Source: Zanthoxylum bungeanum (lineage: Eukaryota > Streptophyta > Magnoliopsida > Sapindales > Rutaceae). Taken from it: a stretch of 64,000 nucleotides of DNA. Position 1 is the first letter of the stretch. Every line of letters starts with the position of its first letter. The notes under the pieces were generated by a model. That model did not search any database, had not been told where the DNA came from, and was given only the letters and a program-made list of their open reading frames with translations. The position numbers were made by a program, and so were the translations under genes. Positions 1 to 11,090 of the stretch are shown here, one piece after another. Location of the stretch: NCBI GenBank assembly GCA_019454045.1, contig SKCR01015020.1, forward strand, positions 1 through 64,000, read 5' to 3'.

Positions 1-1437
1 AATATTTATTTTATATTCCTCTCTATCCAATATCGGTAATGATATTATATGTCTGATAAGAGATGGTACATAATAACAGTGATGTAAAATTAATTAAATT
101 TATTATGGAGATCTAGAACAACCTATGGCTTTCACATCCAATGTCTCGCCATTGCCAACTCTAAGCTGGATCTCCCATTTGTTCAGCTTTTTTTAACCTT
201 CATGACCTACATGGAGTTGCAAATATGAGTGAGACTGCCAGTGTCTAACACCCATCCACTATTTGCATCTAAGTCTAATGAGATGTCAATAATATGAAAA
301 ATACAAAGCGTACTTGAGGCACCTGCATTTCCTTTCAGCTTTGGACAATCTTTCTTCCAGTGTCCAGACTTCTTTCAGTGTAGACATTCATCACGAGCTA
401 CATGCAGTCTTGCAACTTTATGCTTCTTGAAGTTATCTTTAATATCTTATTTTTTCCCATTTTAATTTTCTTTGACTTTCTAGAAGTCTTTGAAGAGCCT
501 GCTCTGCTGTGCGTAACATGTTATGAAGTTCTTCATAACTAGCTTGCATCGAATACATATGAAAGTTTAACACAAATCCAGCGTAAGTAGCAGGAAAAGA
601 AGAAAGAATTAAATTTCAGCCTAGCCGTTCATCAATCACAATACCCTGTCGTTCCAAATATCGGATCTGGTCGATCATGTTTAAAACATGAATGTTGACT
701 GCTCTTCCATCCTTGAACGTAGCATGACATAATTCCTTATATTTTCGATATATTTCTATTTCTTGATTTTCTTCTAATAACTAATTAAGTGTTCTCATAA
801 TGCTCCAAGCATCATGTACCACAATACCTCTATGTATTGTCTGAGCAATCTGGAACAATCGATCCTAAAATGTAGGATTTCACCCTTAGGTATCATCCTT
901 TCATTTTTCAAAAGTCTCTCGCCCTTCGGGAGTGGAATCAAGATCGATTTTAACATGCAATAGATTAATTGTCACATAGCTCAACTTGTCTGACTCCAAG
1001 ATAAGGCGTATGTTTATTTCCCATTCACAATAGTTCTCAGCTCCTATCAGTTCATTAGAATCCAAAAATCGCGTAATGGATTTGCGCAGCCATCTATAAG
1101 ACAATAATTAAACAATAGCAGAATATTTTTCATTTCAATATAAAAACACAATTACGATTATGGATTTTAAATATATTAGTGCCCTCCCACTACTTTACGT
1201 AATTCTATAATCTCCCTTTTCGGAAAAATAGAAATTTGACTATCAAAATTTCATAGAGGGAAGTGGATCCCATGAGATCTACTCTAGCCTCACAATAATG
1301 ATGGTCTTGGCCTTCATAAACTTATTTGATAGACATACGGGCCGACATATCCTATTGTGATACGCATTTGGTTAACGAGTGCATCGGTCCACAACCAACG
1401 AACATCTAGCGATCAGACCATGAAAGATCTCTGACAT
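1..1437 (-). mobile_element. Truncated, inverted Ty1/copia element related to element A
   Basis: Read on the minus strand, this runs from an LTR remnant (about 1437-1346) through a leader (about 1345-1110) into gag and the start of the protease region. The leader matches element A's leader, for example the stretch around 1240-1275 read in reverse and A 4527-4570. The LTR remnant matches A's own 5' LTR around 1966-2045, in opposite orientation. The end of the LTR and most of the leader are therefore missing. No right LTR is left: at 1441 element A's 5' LTR begins directly. It may be an older copy into which A inserted, followed by deletion, or half of a rearranged inverted pair. Confidence 0.8.
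100..1105 (-). pseudogene. Copia gag and protease remnant (minus strand)
   Basis: The minus strand carries a gag (UBN2-type) segment at 901-1104 containing LILESDKLSYVTIN, parallel to LVLESEKLTYVTVN in element A. A weak C-terminal gag stretch follows at about 480-900. A degenerate CCHC zinc knuckle lies at about 345-400; it reads GHWKKDCPKL, but its second Cys position is a stop codon. A protease start with VLDTGSLTHICNS lies at about 205-265. Several stops and frame changes break it. In copia elements gag forms the virus-like particle and the aspartic protease matures it. This copy cannot encode either product. Confidence 0.75.
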
Positions 1438-1440
1438 AGA

Positions 1441-3925
1441 TGTTGGAGTTGGTGCTTGGAGTGCCAATCTGAATTGTACATTTTATTATTTATTAATAAA
1501 ATAACTATATTTTCATTTCATACCTTATTAATGGTATTGTAGATTGATGTATAGATATGTTAAGAATTACATTGACCTTAGAATGGTCTTGTAGTAATAC
1601 TGGACACTAGGTGGTCCGACATTGGGATAAATATTACTATTGTAAATTATTCTTAAAGTATATATATTCATAGTCGTTGATTTTGGAATACGGTCGAATT
1701 CCGATAACCTATAAGACTAGCACATGTCATATATTGGAATTGGAGTTCCAATGGTTTAACCCGATGTACCATGAGTTTTGGAAACTCGTATAGACGTGTG
1801 GGTATTGTTGGACCGAATACTGAATGACTCACATGTGATTCCTAATAGTTGGAAGTACACACATCCGTCAATAGGAATCTCATCGAGTCGAGTAGCATAT
1901 AACCCTTTGATTATAGGATAACATTGATTTTGAGTGAGATCCTCCACACTTTGATGCCATATATGTCAGAAAGCTTTCATGGTCTGGCCTCTAGATGTTC
2001 GTTAGGTGTGAACCGATGCACTCAGTAATCAAATGCGAAGCAAGATAGGACCTACCATATGGGGTTTAGGTATCTTTGTGAGTAAAGTCATGATTCTTAA
2101 AGCTTTAGCCAAAGTCGATCACCTAGGGTGGACCGCATCAGTTATGAAGACTCATGGACATATCGAAATGAGATGTGTGCCTCAGAAACTTGACGGTGTA
2201 TTCTATGTTTCCTAAGCACAACTCAGATAGCTTACGACGGAGGGATTGTTAAACATATGTGGACCTCGACTTATATAGTTCAGAAAGGTCTTTCGTGTTC
2301 TTCGCAAATTTGTAGGTGGCCGAATTGCGTACATATTAGCTAGGCTTATATGATTACATGTCTGAACTTAGAGAGTCCAAATATGAAGTGTACTCGTTGA
2401 GCACTTGGATAGTCGATTATTTTTTTGATAAAAGATAATATTCGATATTATAATTATCAACTAAGATAATCAAGTGTTATTGGATAACATTGATTATTTA
2501 CTTTGACCTAATTGGATTAATTCAAAATTACACAAGGGCTTAATTGTATAATCATAAATATCTCTACCATTTGAGGATATTATGATAATTGTAAATATGT
2601 AATAATAGGTCGTTTTGGCTTGATTTAATTGGATAAAATCAAAGTGGCAAACATTGAACTAATATATTTCCTAATCCTTTTCTTGATTTAATTGGATTAA
2701 ATCAAAGTGGTAGACAATGGAGATTAGTAACACCTAACTATACATATTTGGAAAAATTAGATTAAGTCCACATAAAAGTTGATTATAACTTTTATTAAAT
2801 AAAAATTGCCTAAATTTTGCTCTAAATAACAAGCTTTAGGAAGGTTTTAATTAAGAAAACCAAAAGTTTGAGAAAATTAAGTACAACAATTCTTGGAGAA
2901 ATTAGCTTAAGTTAGAGAATTATTTTGAGAAGCTTGTGAGGTCTTTACAATATTTCATATAGGGGAAATCAAGATTGGATCTTGAAGTAAAGGTTGCTAG
3001 CATTGGAGTCAAGATTGGATCTTGGAGTGAAGCTTGCAAACCTTGGAAGTTCTCCAACCATTTCAACAAAGAGAAGAAGATTGGATCTTTGCATCAAGCT
3101 TGCTAGGTAAGTTTGAACTTCTCTTAAGCTATGTTCTTTTATGTATTGGATGCATGATTACATAGCTTAATATTGAAATTAGGCTAATTAATTGTGTTAG
3201 GATGCTTTGGAAGTATAAACACTATATGCTTATAATTGGGTCAAAATATTCATGTTAGACATAGACATAAAATTAGAGTTTGAAACTCTAGATAATAGTT
3301 GAGAGATAATGCTACCATTATAGAATCACATGATGACCTAGAATTGTTCACGATACACTTCATTGTAGGATTCTAATCTGGTTTGTTTTTTGGATTCAAA
3401 ATTTACGCATGTGCGTATTTAGAATATTTTTATTTTTTGTAAAATATTTGATATTTTGAAAATAATAATTTTTATTTTATAACATGTGTTGATGTTGATT
3501 TTGATGTTAAAATTATTTTTGGGTTTTTTAGAGTGTTTAGGGAAGGTTGAAAGATTTTAAGGTAGAAAACCATATTCCCTTCAGCTCCCAGAGTTGATGG
3601 AATAAGTAAATGAAATTCTAATTTTAAAAAAAAAATAGTGGGCAGTGCGCACATAGTAACGCACGTGCACTGTAGCGCTCACATCACACACTGCACGCAT
3701 TGTAGCTCGTGCGTCATATGCTGCACGTACCAAATTTTATTTTTCTCCGTTTTGGAGTTTACAGACTCCGATTCAACCCCGATTTTTTTCTATACACTCG
3801 TAATGGAATATAGTATTTCATTAAATTATTTAAAATTACACCCATGCTTTATATCCATGGGTTAGAGCCGCTTCCGTTATGTGGGGCACCGATCCGACCC
3901 TAGGGGTTCCACAACTGCCCCAACA
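1441..3925 (+). repeat. 5' LTR of element A
   Basis: It starts TGTTGGAGTTGG and ends CTGCCCCAACA, followed three bases later by the primer-binding site. At about 2.5 kb it is long for a copia LTR. The first 230 bp recur at 44808. Inside are three short copies of AAGATTGGATCTT (near 2970, 3010 and 3078). A GC-richer stretch at 3640-3735 repeats TGTAGC-type units between GCAC motifs. No intact protein is encoded. Confidence 0.88.
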
Positions 3926-3928
3926 GAA

Positions 3929-3940
3929 TGGTATCAGAGC
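3929..3940 (+). other. Primer-binding site, initiator tRNA-Met (element A)
   Basis: TGGTATCAGAGC is complementary to the 3' end of plant initiator tRNA-Met. It lies three bases after the LTR end, which fixes the LTR boundary and the direction of the element. Confidence 0.93.
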
Positions 3941-4703
3941 AAGACTTAACCACACAACACATGTTGCATGTTAGACATATATTTGAATCTATGTCTCTGT
4001 ATTTTAATTTAATTTGCATAGTCATATTGGATATGTATTGCATATTTTAAATTAAAATTTTGACCTAATTATGTTAATAACTTAATTGTTATAAATCTCT
4101 CATGATTAGATGATTACTTTATTTTAAGTAATAGTATTAGTAATGTTGGAGCATTATTAGAAGGTCTGTCTTGTCAATACAGAGATGAATGAGTTCTTAC
4201 TACTTATACCCAATATCGTCATTAGTGTGAGGGTATAAGTGCTCGGAACTTAGGTCACTCCGGTAAAACATTAGATGTAGTGTGATGAGTTAACACAATC
4301 ACCCAATATTGTCATTAGTATGAGAGTGTACATACGAAGCTCATTAGTGCACATTGACAAGTATACACCTCGAACACGTCTTAATCCAATATCGTCATTA
4401 GTGTGAGGATAAGAAATAGTTCAGGACCAAACTAGGAGTCACATGAAGTGATTGACTTTAGGTCTACCTAATGAGTTTATCAAGGCCAATATTGTCATTA
4501 GTATGAGGCTAGAGTAAGTGTCATGGGATCCACTTCCCGCTATGAAATTTTGATAGTCAAATTTATATTTTTCCGTTAAGGGAGATTATAGAATTATGTA
4601 AAGTAGTGGGATGGCACTAATAGATTTAAAATTTCATAATCAATTAGTGTTATTATTTTGAAATGAAAACTATTCTGCTAATATTTAAAATATTGTCTTA
4701 TAG
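3941..4703 (+). other. Untranslated leader of element A with four spaced repeats
   Basis: This is the AT-rich leader between primer site and gag. It holds four copies of a roughly 22-bp unit, CCAATAT(C/T)GTCATTAGT(A/G)TGAG, at 4210, 4303, 4386 and 4486, spaced about 83 to 100 bp apart. The last copy is followed by a segment (4527-4600) that recurs in the inverted copy at 1-1437. No ORF is supported. Confidence 0.8.
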
Positions 4704-5524
4704 ATGGCTGCCGCTAATCCATTGATGAAACTTTTGGATACCAATAAACTAAAAGGAAGCCGAGAACTATTTCGAATGATAAATGAACATAGTCTTGTCT
4801 TGGAGTCTGAAAAGTTGACTTATGTCACTGTCAATCCACTACCTGTTGAAATCGATCCTCACTCCACTCCAGAAGAGCGAGAAAGAAAACCTTTAATAGA
4901 TGGAATGATGATAACCTTTAAAGTGAAATCCTATATTTTGGGATCGATGATACTAGATTTGGTGGACAATACATTGAAGTATCAGATGCTTGGAGCATCA
5001 TGCGAACACTTAAGGAGTTGTCCGAGGTAAATCAATAGATCAAACTTTATCGAAGGTCTAAGGAACTGTTCTGTGCTGAACTCAATGATGGAGGAGCTGT
5101 CATCATTCATGTTTTGAACATGATCGACCAGATTCGATACCTGGAATGACAGGGCATTGTGATTGATGAACGGCTGGGTCGTAATTTTATTATGTCTTCT
5201 TTGCCTAGTTCTTATGTTGGCTTTGTATTAAACTTCCATATGCACTCGATGCAAGTTAACTACGAAGAACTTCATAACATGTTACGCACGGCGGAGCATG
5301 ATTTGAGGAAAGGAAACCCTACATTGTACCTCCATGGTGGAGCTGGATCTTCAAAGACTTATGGGAAGTCAAAGAAAATAAAGATGGGGAAGAAGAAGAT
5401 TGCAAAGAATAACTCCAAAAAGTGGAAAAGCGCAAAACCACAAGTAGCTTGTGATCAATGTCTACATTGCAAGAAGTCTAAACACTGGAAGTTGGACTGT
5501 CCAGAGCTGATAGGAAAAGCATGA
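4704..5524 (+). pseudogene. Gag of element A (nucleocapsid/capsid), broken
   Basis: ATG at 4704 opens a copia gag reading to 5030 (MAAANPLMKLLDTNKLKGSR...). A frameshift and stops follow in 5030-5158. The frame resumes at 5159 (IDERLGRNFIMSSLPSSY...) and runs to 5524. A CCHC zinc knuckle, CLHCKKSKHWKLDC, lies at about 5459-5500, which marks the nucleocapsid end. Basic residues (KSKKIKMGKKK) precede it, as is usual for an RNA-binding tail. Gag would package the element RNA in cytoplasmic particles. The start was chosen because it follows the conserved pre-gag sequence CTTATAG also seen in the inverted copy. Confidence 0.85.
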
Positions 5525-5559
5525 CCCTCAGGTACGCTTTGCATTTTTCCAATTATTGA

Positions 5560-5890
5560 TATCTTATTAGCCTTAGATGAAAATAGTGGATGTGTGTTAG
5601 ACACTGGCAGTCTTACTCAAATTTGTAACTCCCTGCAGGTAATTAGGGTAAAAAGAAGGTTGAATAAAGGGGGGATCCAACTTAGAGTTGGCAATGGCGA
5701 GACATTAGATGTTAAAGCCATAAGAACGGTTGTTTTAGATCTCCCTAATGGTTGTAAATTAAATTTACAAGACTGTTATTATATACCCTCACTTATCAGA
5801 AAAATAATATCACTGCCAATATTAGATAAAGAGGGATATAAAATAAACATTAAGGATGAAACTTTATTTTATATGATAAAGATAATTGAT
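5560..5890 (+). pseudogene. Aspartic protease region of element A
   Basis: The translation reads CVLDTGSLTQICNSLQ at about 5593-5640, with the D-T-G catalytic triad of retroviral-type aspartic proteases. It continues as LRVGNGETLDVKAI and then LNLQDCYYIPSLIRKIIS, the standard copia pattern before the GAG-pre-integrase domain. It is separated from gag by a stop at 5524. A further stop at 5891-5893 (TGA) ends this frame. Its role in a living element is to cut the Gag-Pol polyprotein. Confidence 0.8.
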
Positions 5891-6562
5891 TGAAATGTGA
5901 ATGTTCTTTATCAAACGGTCACTATGTTTTGGAAACATATAGAAATGTCTTTAATGTAGAGGAAAATACAAGTAGGAAATCTGAATTAAATAATACTAAA
6001 TTATGGCATATGAGATTGGGCTACATAGGTGTTAGGCGTCTATCCAAATTGGTAAATGATGGTTTGATTGAAAATATTAACTTAGATCCTTATCCGATTT
6101 GTGAGTCAGGCATCCAAGAGAAGATGACAAATACCCCATTTCTTGGGGTTGGACACCGTGCTGGAGATTTATTAGAGTTAATATACAATGATGTGTGTGG
6201 TCCATTAAATCATGCTGCTCATGATGGTTCAACATACTTCGTGACTTTCACGGATGATAAGTCTAGATATGGATATGTCTATTTAATGAGACATAAGTTA
6301 GAAATATTTGACAAGTTCAAAATATTCTGAAACAAAGTAGAAAAATAAGCCAGTAAATTCATCAAATGCCTTAGATCAGATCGAACACCTCAACACAATG
6401 GTGTGTCCAAGTGTAAAAATTATACTTTATTGGATATGGTGCGAACAATGATGAGCTTATACAGATCTTCCTTATACCTTTGTGGTTATGTTTACTTACT
6501 GCTGCCCACATACTTAATAGATTTCCATCGAAAGCTGTTTCTACGACCCCCTATCAGATATG
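5890..6562 (+). pseudogene. Integrase of element A, 5' part (split by CACTA insertion)
   Basis: The frame 5890-6330 holds the GAG-pre-integrase motif LWHMRLGYIGVRRLSKLV and a decayed HHCC zinc finger; PICESGIQEKM has lost the second Cys. The first catalytic aspartate region (YNDVCGPL) and FTDDKSRYGYVYLM follow. After 6330 a deletion and frameshift remove the usual RGGEY stretch. Sequence resumes at about 6385 with TPQHNGVSKCKNYTLLDMVR, where the catalytic Glu of the usual GVSER is replaced. The gene stops at the CACTA insertion and continues at 11455. Confidence 0.85.
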
Positions 6563-6890
6563 CACTACAAGAAAAAAGGCCTTTACTGACACTAAGGTTA
6601 GTGACACTAGGCTAAAAGTGTCAGAAACGACGTGTAAATGCGCCTATTTCCGTGTTTTTCACTTAAATATCAATTATTACTGACACTATGGTATCAGCGA
6701 TTTTAGTGTCAGTAATTACTATTACCATAGTATCAGTAAGAAATAAAAAAAAAAAAAAAACGTGTAGTCGTCTGGAGTCGAACCAACACCTCGCGGAAGT
6801 GACGTTTTTCGCATATATTACTGACACTAGAGTATGAGTAAATTTAGTGTCAGTAATTAATGATACCTTAGTATCAGTAAAAAAAATTAA
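6563..6890 (+). repeat. Left CACTA terminus and subterminal repeats
   Basis: The terminal CACTACAAGAAAAAAGGC is followed by many copies of ACTGACACTA and TATCAGTAA-type units in both orientations to about 6890. In CACTA elements such repeats are the transposase-binding sites. Two A-rich tracts lie at 6744-6760 and 6880-6900. The interval from 6890 to the captured gene at 7057 is AT-rich with no recognised feature. Confidence 0.88.
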
Positions 6891-7056
6891 AAAAAAATTA
6901 TTTCCTTAAGTCTGCTGGGACTCGAAATTGTAACCATTAATATAAATTTTTTTCTAGTGTAAGGCTTTACCACTAGGCCAAATCGTGACTTTTGTTCATT
7001 AAATAAAAAGATTCTTTAAAGTACTAAATAAATTTTAAACACAAAATTAAAACAAA

Positions 7057-8839
7057 GTGAAAACCCTAATAATTTCAGTTTCTTTCACTTGGGTTTCTTT
7101 TCATTTCTCTTCTCAAATCGTATCTCCTTCTACGACAGAGCAAGTGAGAGAGAGGCCTTGCACAAACGGCCCGTCGAATTTGAAAAATTCAGGAAAATTT
7201 GCCCCTATTTGCAGAGACCGACGACGACCGTACGCCAACGATTTTAGTCCCCAGAACGCCAATTTTGGAGTCGTTTCACGGCAGCAACCAGTTGGTGTTA
7301 TAAACCCTAATTTAATTTCCCCAAATCAAGTTCTTGTTCCGTACAATCCCCAGGTCTTTTTAGTTCCTTCTTTTAATTTCCCTTTTAATCCTTCTGTATT
7401 GATTCAAATGGACGAAGAAAGATCGCTCTCGCTTGTTCAGGTAATTTTTTATTTTTTAAAAAAAATGATTGTCATTTAGTAGTGCTCGTTTAATTGTTAA
7501 TTTACATTTATGGTAATAATTTTTGCAGTTGATGGCCAATGAAGGACTTGTGCCCTCAACAGAAGAGGAAGAGAAGAGAAAAAGTGTCATTCAAAAGCTA
7601 AAAGAGGTTACTTTTCTTTTTTATTATAAAGAGTTACATTTTTTTTCTTGGTTGAATAATAATCTAAATCTGAAAATAGTTGATTCTTGTGTTTATCTAA
7701 TGAGTCACTCCATGGCGCAATTATTAAAAATGGCATAAAATTATGCCTTTGTTAGGATAAATAATTAAATCCAAGTGCCCACTGAAACCCCATTATCAAT
7801 GCTGTAGGTGCAGTGACATTGTAAAATTTTCCTTATCTAATTATGCAAGTTTAGATAGTGGCATTGCTATATATGTTCTAGAGATTAATATTTGTTTTAT
7901 GCATTTTAGTCCATTTATGATCCTTGGTTGGTTTAATTAGGTAACTCTTTTGAAATCAAATATTTAATTGCAGATAGTGTTGGCATGGGTCAAAAGTGTT
8001 GCTTGGCAGCATCAATTACCAAAAGAGTGGATTGCGGAGACTCATGCAACCGTACTGACTTATGGGTCTTATGGCCTTGGAGTAAGTATTGAACTCGCTG
8101 ATCTTCTTGTAAATGTTCTTTGGTATACTCTATTTCTTGTTAATTCATGATATTTTGATTTATACAGGTTCATGGTTCAGAGTCCGATATTGATGCGTTT
8201 ATGTATTGGCCCTGACTTTGCCACAATGGCGGTATGTTTATCTATTTTCCTGTTTTTATTTCTCTATTTGAAGTGGAATAACCATTGTCTGAATTTTTGA
8301 GCCTAACTCATACAGGAGGATTTTTTTATTGTTCTGCACAACATGCTTAAGAGCAGACCTGAAGTATCAGAGATTCACTGTGTGAAGGATGCAAAAGTTC
8401 CTTTGATGCGGTTTAAGTTTGATGGGATCTTGATTGATCTTCCATATGCTCGGTTTCACGTATTATCTGTTCCTGAAGTAAGTTTAGTAATAACTTTACA
8501 TCAGATATCAGTTTGGAGAAATGTCTGACTAATTCAATGCATATGTCCACTAATGTTTAGTGAACTTTTAAATTTTTATTTCTTATTGACTAGTGTGTAT
8601 CTTGATAACCTTACATGTTTTGAGTGATATCATTGCAGTAGATTTTATAGTCTAATTTTGAGTGTTTGTTGTTTCCTCCCCCTGGACTGTGGGTAGTATT
8701 GACTTCCTGTGACTATGAATTGCAGAATGTGGATGTATTCAATCCATACTTTTTAAGGGATATTGATGAAACTAGTTGGAAGAGCTTGTCTGGAGTACGA
8801 GCAAATAAACGCATTCTTCAGCTCGTTCCAGACTTGGAG
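7057..8839 (+). pseudogene. PAPS: Captured poly(A) polymerase fragment (exons 1-6, introns kept)
   Basis: Exons with GT-AG borders can be placed at (7057)7408-7440, 7529-7606, 7974-8081, 8168-8231, 8316-8477 and 8726-8839. Together they encode the N-terminal nucleotidyltransferase part of a eukaryotic poly(A) polymerase: MDEERSLSLVQ, EEEEKRKSVIQKLKE, ETHATVLTYGSYGLG, VHGSESDID, MRFKFDGILIDLPYARF and SLSGVRANKRILQLVPDLE. The GS and DID residues and the later Asp in IDLPYAR match the catalytic site. A one-base insertion in exon 4 (extra T near 8200) shifts the frame right after DIDA. The central and RNA-binding domains are absent. It resembles plant PAPS3-like enzymes from memory. Retained introns mean capture was at DNA level, not through cDNA. 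Confidence 0.88.
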
Positions 8840-9276
8840 GTGAATGTTGATTTCTTTATGAAAAAATTGTTTTTCCTCTTTGGGTTTTCTTCTTTTTGGG
8901 TAAAAGGAAAAATCTTTTTACTTGATGTTTTTGCTATAGATGATAGATATAGAATGGATGCACGAGGGTGTTAGGTGACAGAAATATCATTTATTGAGTT
9001 TTTTGCAATGGATTTTTCTTTGGGGAGAATTGAAACTTTTGCTGTAACACTGGGATTTGGGGGAAAAAATAAAAATGCTTGTTGTGCAATCTTTTATTAT
9101 AGGTGTTATTATGGTGCCCTATAAGTTTTAATTTGTTGATATTTGGTACGCTGTAAGTGTTGCCGTGCATTCCACTTTGTTCCCCTTGAATTGTAGTGAG
9201 CTTTATGGCTCTGTTGTGCAGTCTGAAATTTGAGATTTGTACCGGTAATTGTTCTAAACTGAAGTCATCCTTGCAG
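8840..9276 (+). other. Intronic or linker DNA between the captured gene fragments
   Basis: After the GT donor at 8840 there is about 440 bp of T-rich, intron-like sequence with no coding match, ending at the acceptor TTGCAG (9271-9276). The junction between the two donor genes must lie here. I cannot place it by eye. Confidence 0.55.
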
Positions 9277-10269
9277 GAAAATTGCTAGGATGTTTTATTG
9301 GGAAGTGTTCTGGAAGTATCAGATCCATAGCGAGGCATCCCACACTTCCAATTATAGCATCATGTGGTGAGTATATTGCAAGGTCCTCTACATTTAAACT
9401 ACACTATCCCTTTTGGTTTCACAGTTTTGGAACCAAGATTATTTTTTTTATATTCAACTGGAGTAACAACTTGAATTGTTTTAGGGCTGGATAGCTATTT
9501 GCGCTTTTGGGATGTGAAGACACGGCAACTTCTTTCTGCGGTACGTTCCTGAATTATAATTCATGATGTTGCTTGTAACAGTACAATTTGTATTTGGGCA
9601 ACTTATCTAGAACAGCGTTATAAAATTATTTTTGATTACTGTTGTTTGTTATCACTGCATTTTTGTTCCTGATGGAATAAAATCTTAGTACTATACATTT
9701 GAGGCAAAAGTAATGATTATTTGTCATTTTGTTGATATGTAAGGGTTTCTGATTTATTTGCCTCTTTGAAAAGCAGTTGATTTTGTAATTGGAATTACAC
9801 GTTAATAAACTGCATTGTTGTGTCCAGGTTTTCTTGAAGCAGCATCTTACTGAGGTCATTTTTGATTCCGCATTTGCTGATAAAGGTTAGTTCTGACCGT
9901 TCCTTGCTAGTCTTGGCCTGACGTAGTATTTCTCTAACCATCGCATGACATGGATATTAAGTCATTTATTAGTGGTTTGTAGAGAAGATTTCATGCTCTT
10001 CAAAATTTCTTTTGCGGATCCATGAAGGGGCTTGTAGGTTCTGTTTTATTTTAAATAGTTATGGACGTGTCTTTGTTTTTATTAATTTCTTCGAAGGCAA
10101 GCTTGATATTATATAATCACTATTTTCCATGTCTCCATCTGATTCTAGTCTGGCTGACTCTACTTTTGCATGCCAATTTGTACAAGCAGAAGTAGCCCAT
10201 GCTGCAGCAGATCTGCCTTTGCAGGAAGAGCAGAATGGGAATAACACTCCAGAAGAAGAGACAGACTAG
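9277..10269 (+). pseudogene. WDR74: Captured WDR74/NSA1-like WD40 gene 3' fragment
   Basis: Four exons with GT-AG borders are visible at 9277-9366, 9485-9540, 9828-9885 and 10190-10269. They read KLLGCFIGKCSGSIRSIARH, PTLPIIASCG, LDSYLRFWDVKTRQLLSA, VFLKQHLTEVIFDSAFADK and VAHAAADLPLQEEQNGNN, ending EETD and a TAG stop. This matches the last WD40 repeat and tail of WDR74 (yeast Nsa1), a nuclear factor in 60S ribosomal subunit assembly. The upstream propeller blades and probably one exon are absent. The first acceptor needs a phase-1 partner, so splicing from the poly(A) polymerase donor at 8839 (phase 0) would give E-N-C-stop. These two fragments cannot form an in-frame fusion through that junction. 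Confidence 0.85.
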
Positions 10270-11090
10270 GTATTGATTGGAAAATGAATTATTGAACGTG
10301 CAATATTCTCATATCATATTCTTAGGTTTTTGGACAATGCGTTAGAGTATATTCTGAGGAATGAAGCCGACATGATTGCTTGTAAAAGTGTGTAAATTGA
10401 TGAATTCAAATGTAGGATTTTGGGCAATACTAGCCTGTGCCCTAGATGTTTCTCTTTGTTTCCATGCTTTTTATTGTATGTTATTGATTTGTTTGTTTTG
10501 GTGATTATGTAGCGGTATGAAAGATACAACTTGTTATTATGGATGCCATTTGGTTTTTTATATGCATGCTCTTAGGTTGTTGGTATGGTTATTGTCAATA
10601 AGTGCTTTATGTGACAAAAATTAGATTAGGGTTATATTTTGTTTTTATTTTTATTTGTTTTTATTTGGATGTATTTAATGTTTTTATTTATGAAGATATC
10701 GATTTTTTTTGGAAGTCCATCTAATTCTTAACATTGGTTTATAATTTCAGATTTTGTGCCAGATATCATATTGTTGGGGGATTGTTGCAGGCTTCTCAAC
10801 AAGTATCATGAATTTTGGTGGGGGCATGACATTTTGGTGGGACTTTAAGAGTAGTTTTTGAAATATATAATGTTAATTTAAAGATTGTCTATGGATGGAG
10901 TTTTTGTATTCATCATGTGATACTGTTGAATTGATTAATACGATTAATCTATTATATTGCGAATTTTATATAAATGTAATTTTTTAGTTTTTTATTTCAT
11001 TGAGTTGATATATATATATATTTTATGATTAATTTAAGTACAAAAAATAAGAAATATAATTGTGAAATAATACGATTTTTAAATTTTAAA
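10270..11090 (+). other. Captured 3' flanking DNA inside the CACTA element
   Basis: About 800 bp of T-rich sequence follows the WDR74 stop codon. It probably holds the captured 3' UTR and flank of that gene. No ORF or repeat is supported. It grades into the right subterminal repeats near 11090. Confidence 0.5.

Noticed and set aside
7057..10269. Functional poly(A) polymerase or WDR74 gene
   Set aside because: Both are partial, enclosed in CACTA termini, and the first has a frameshift at its active site.
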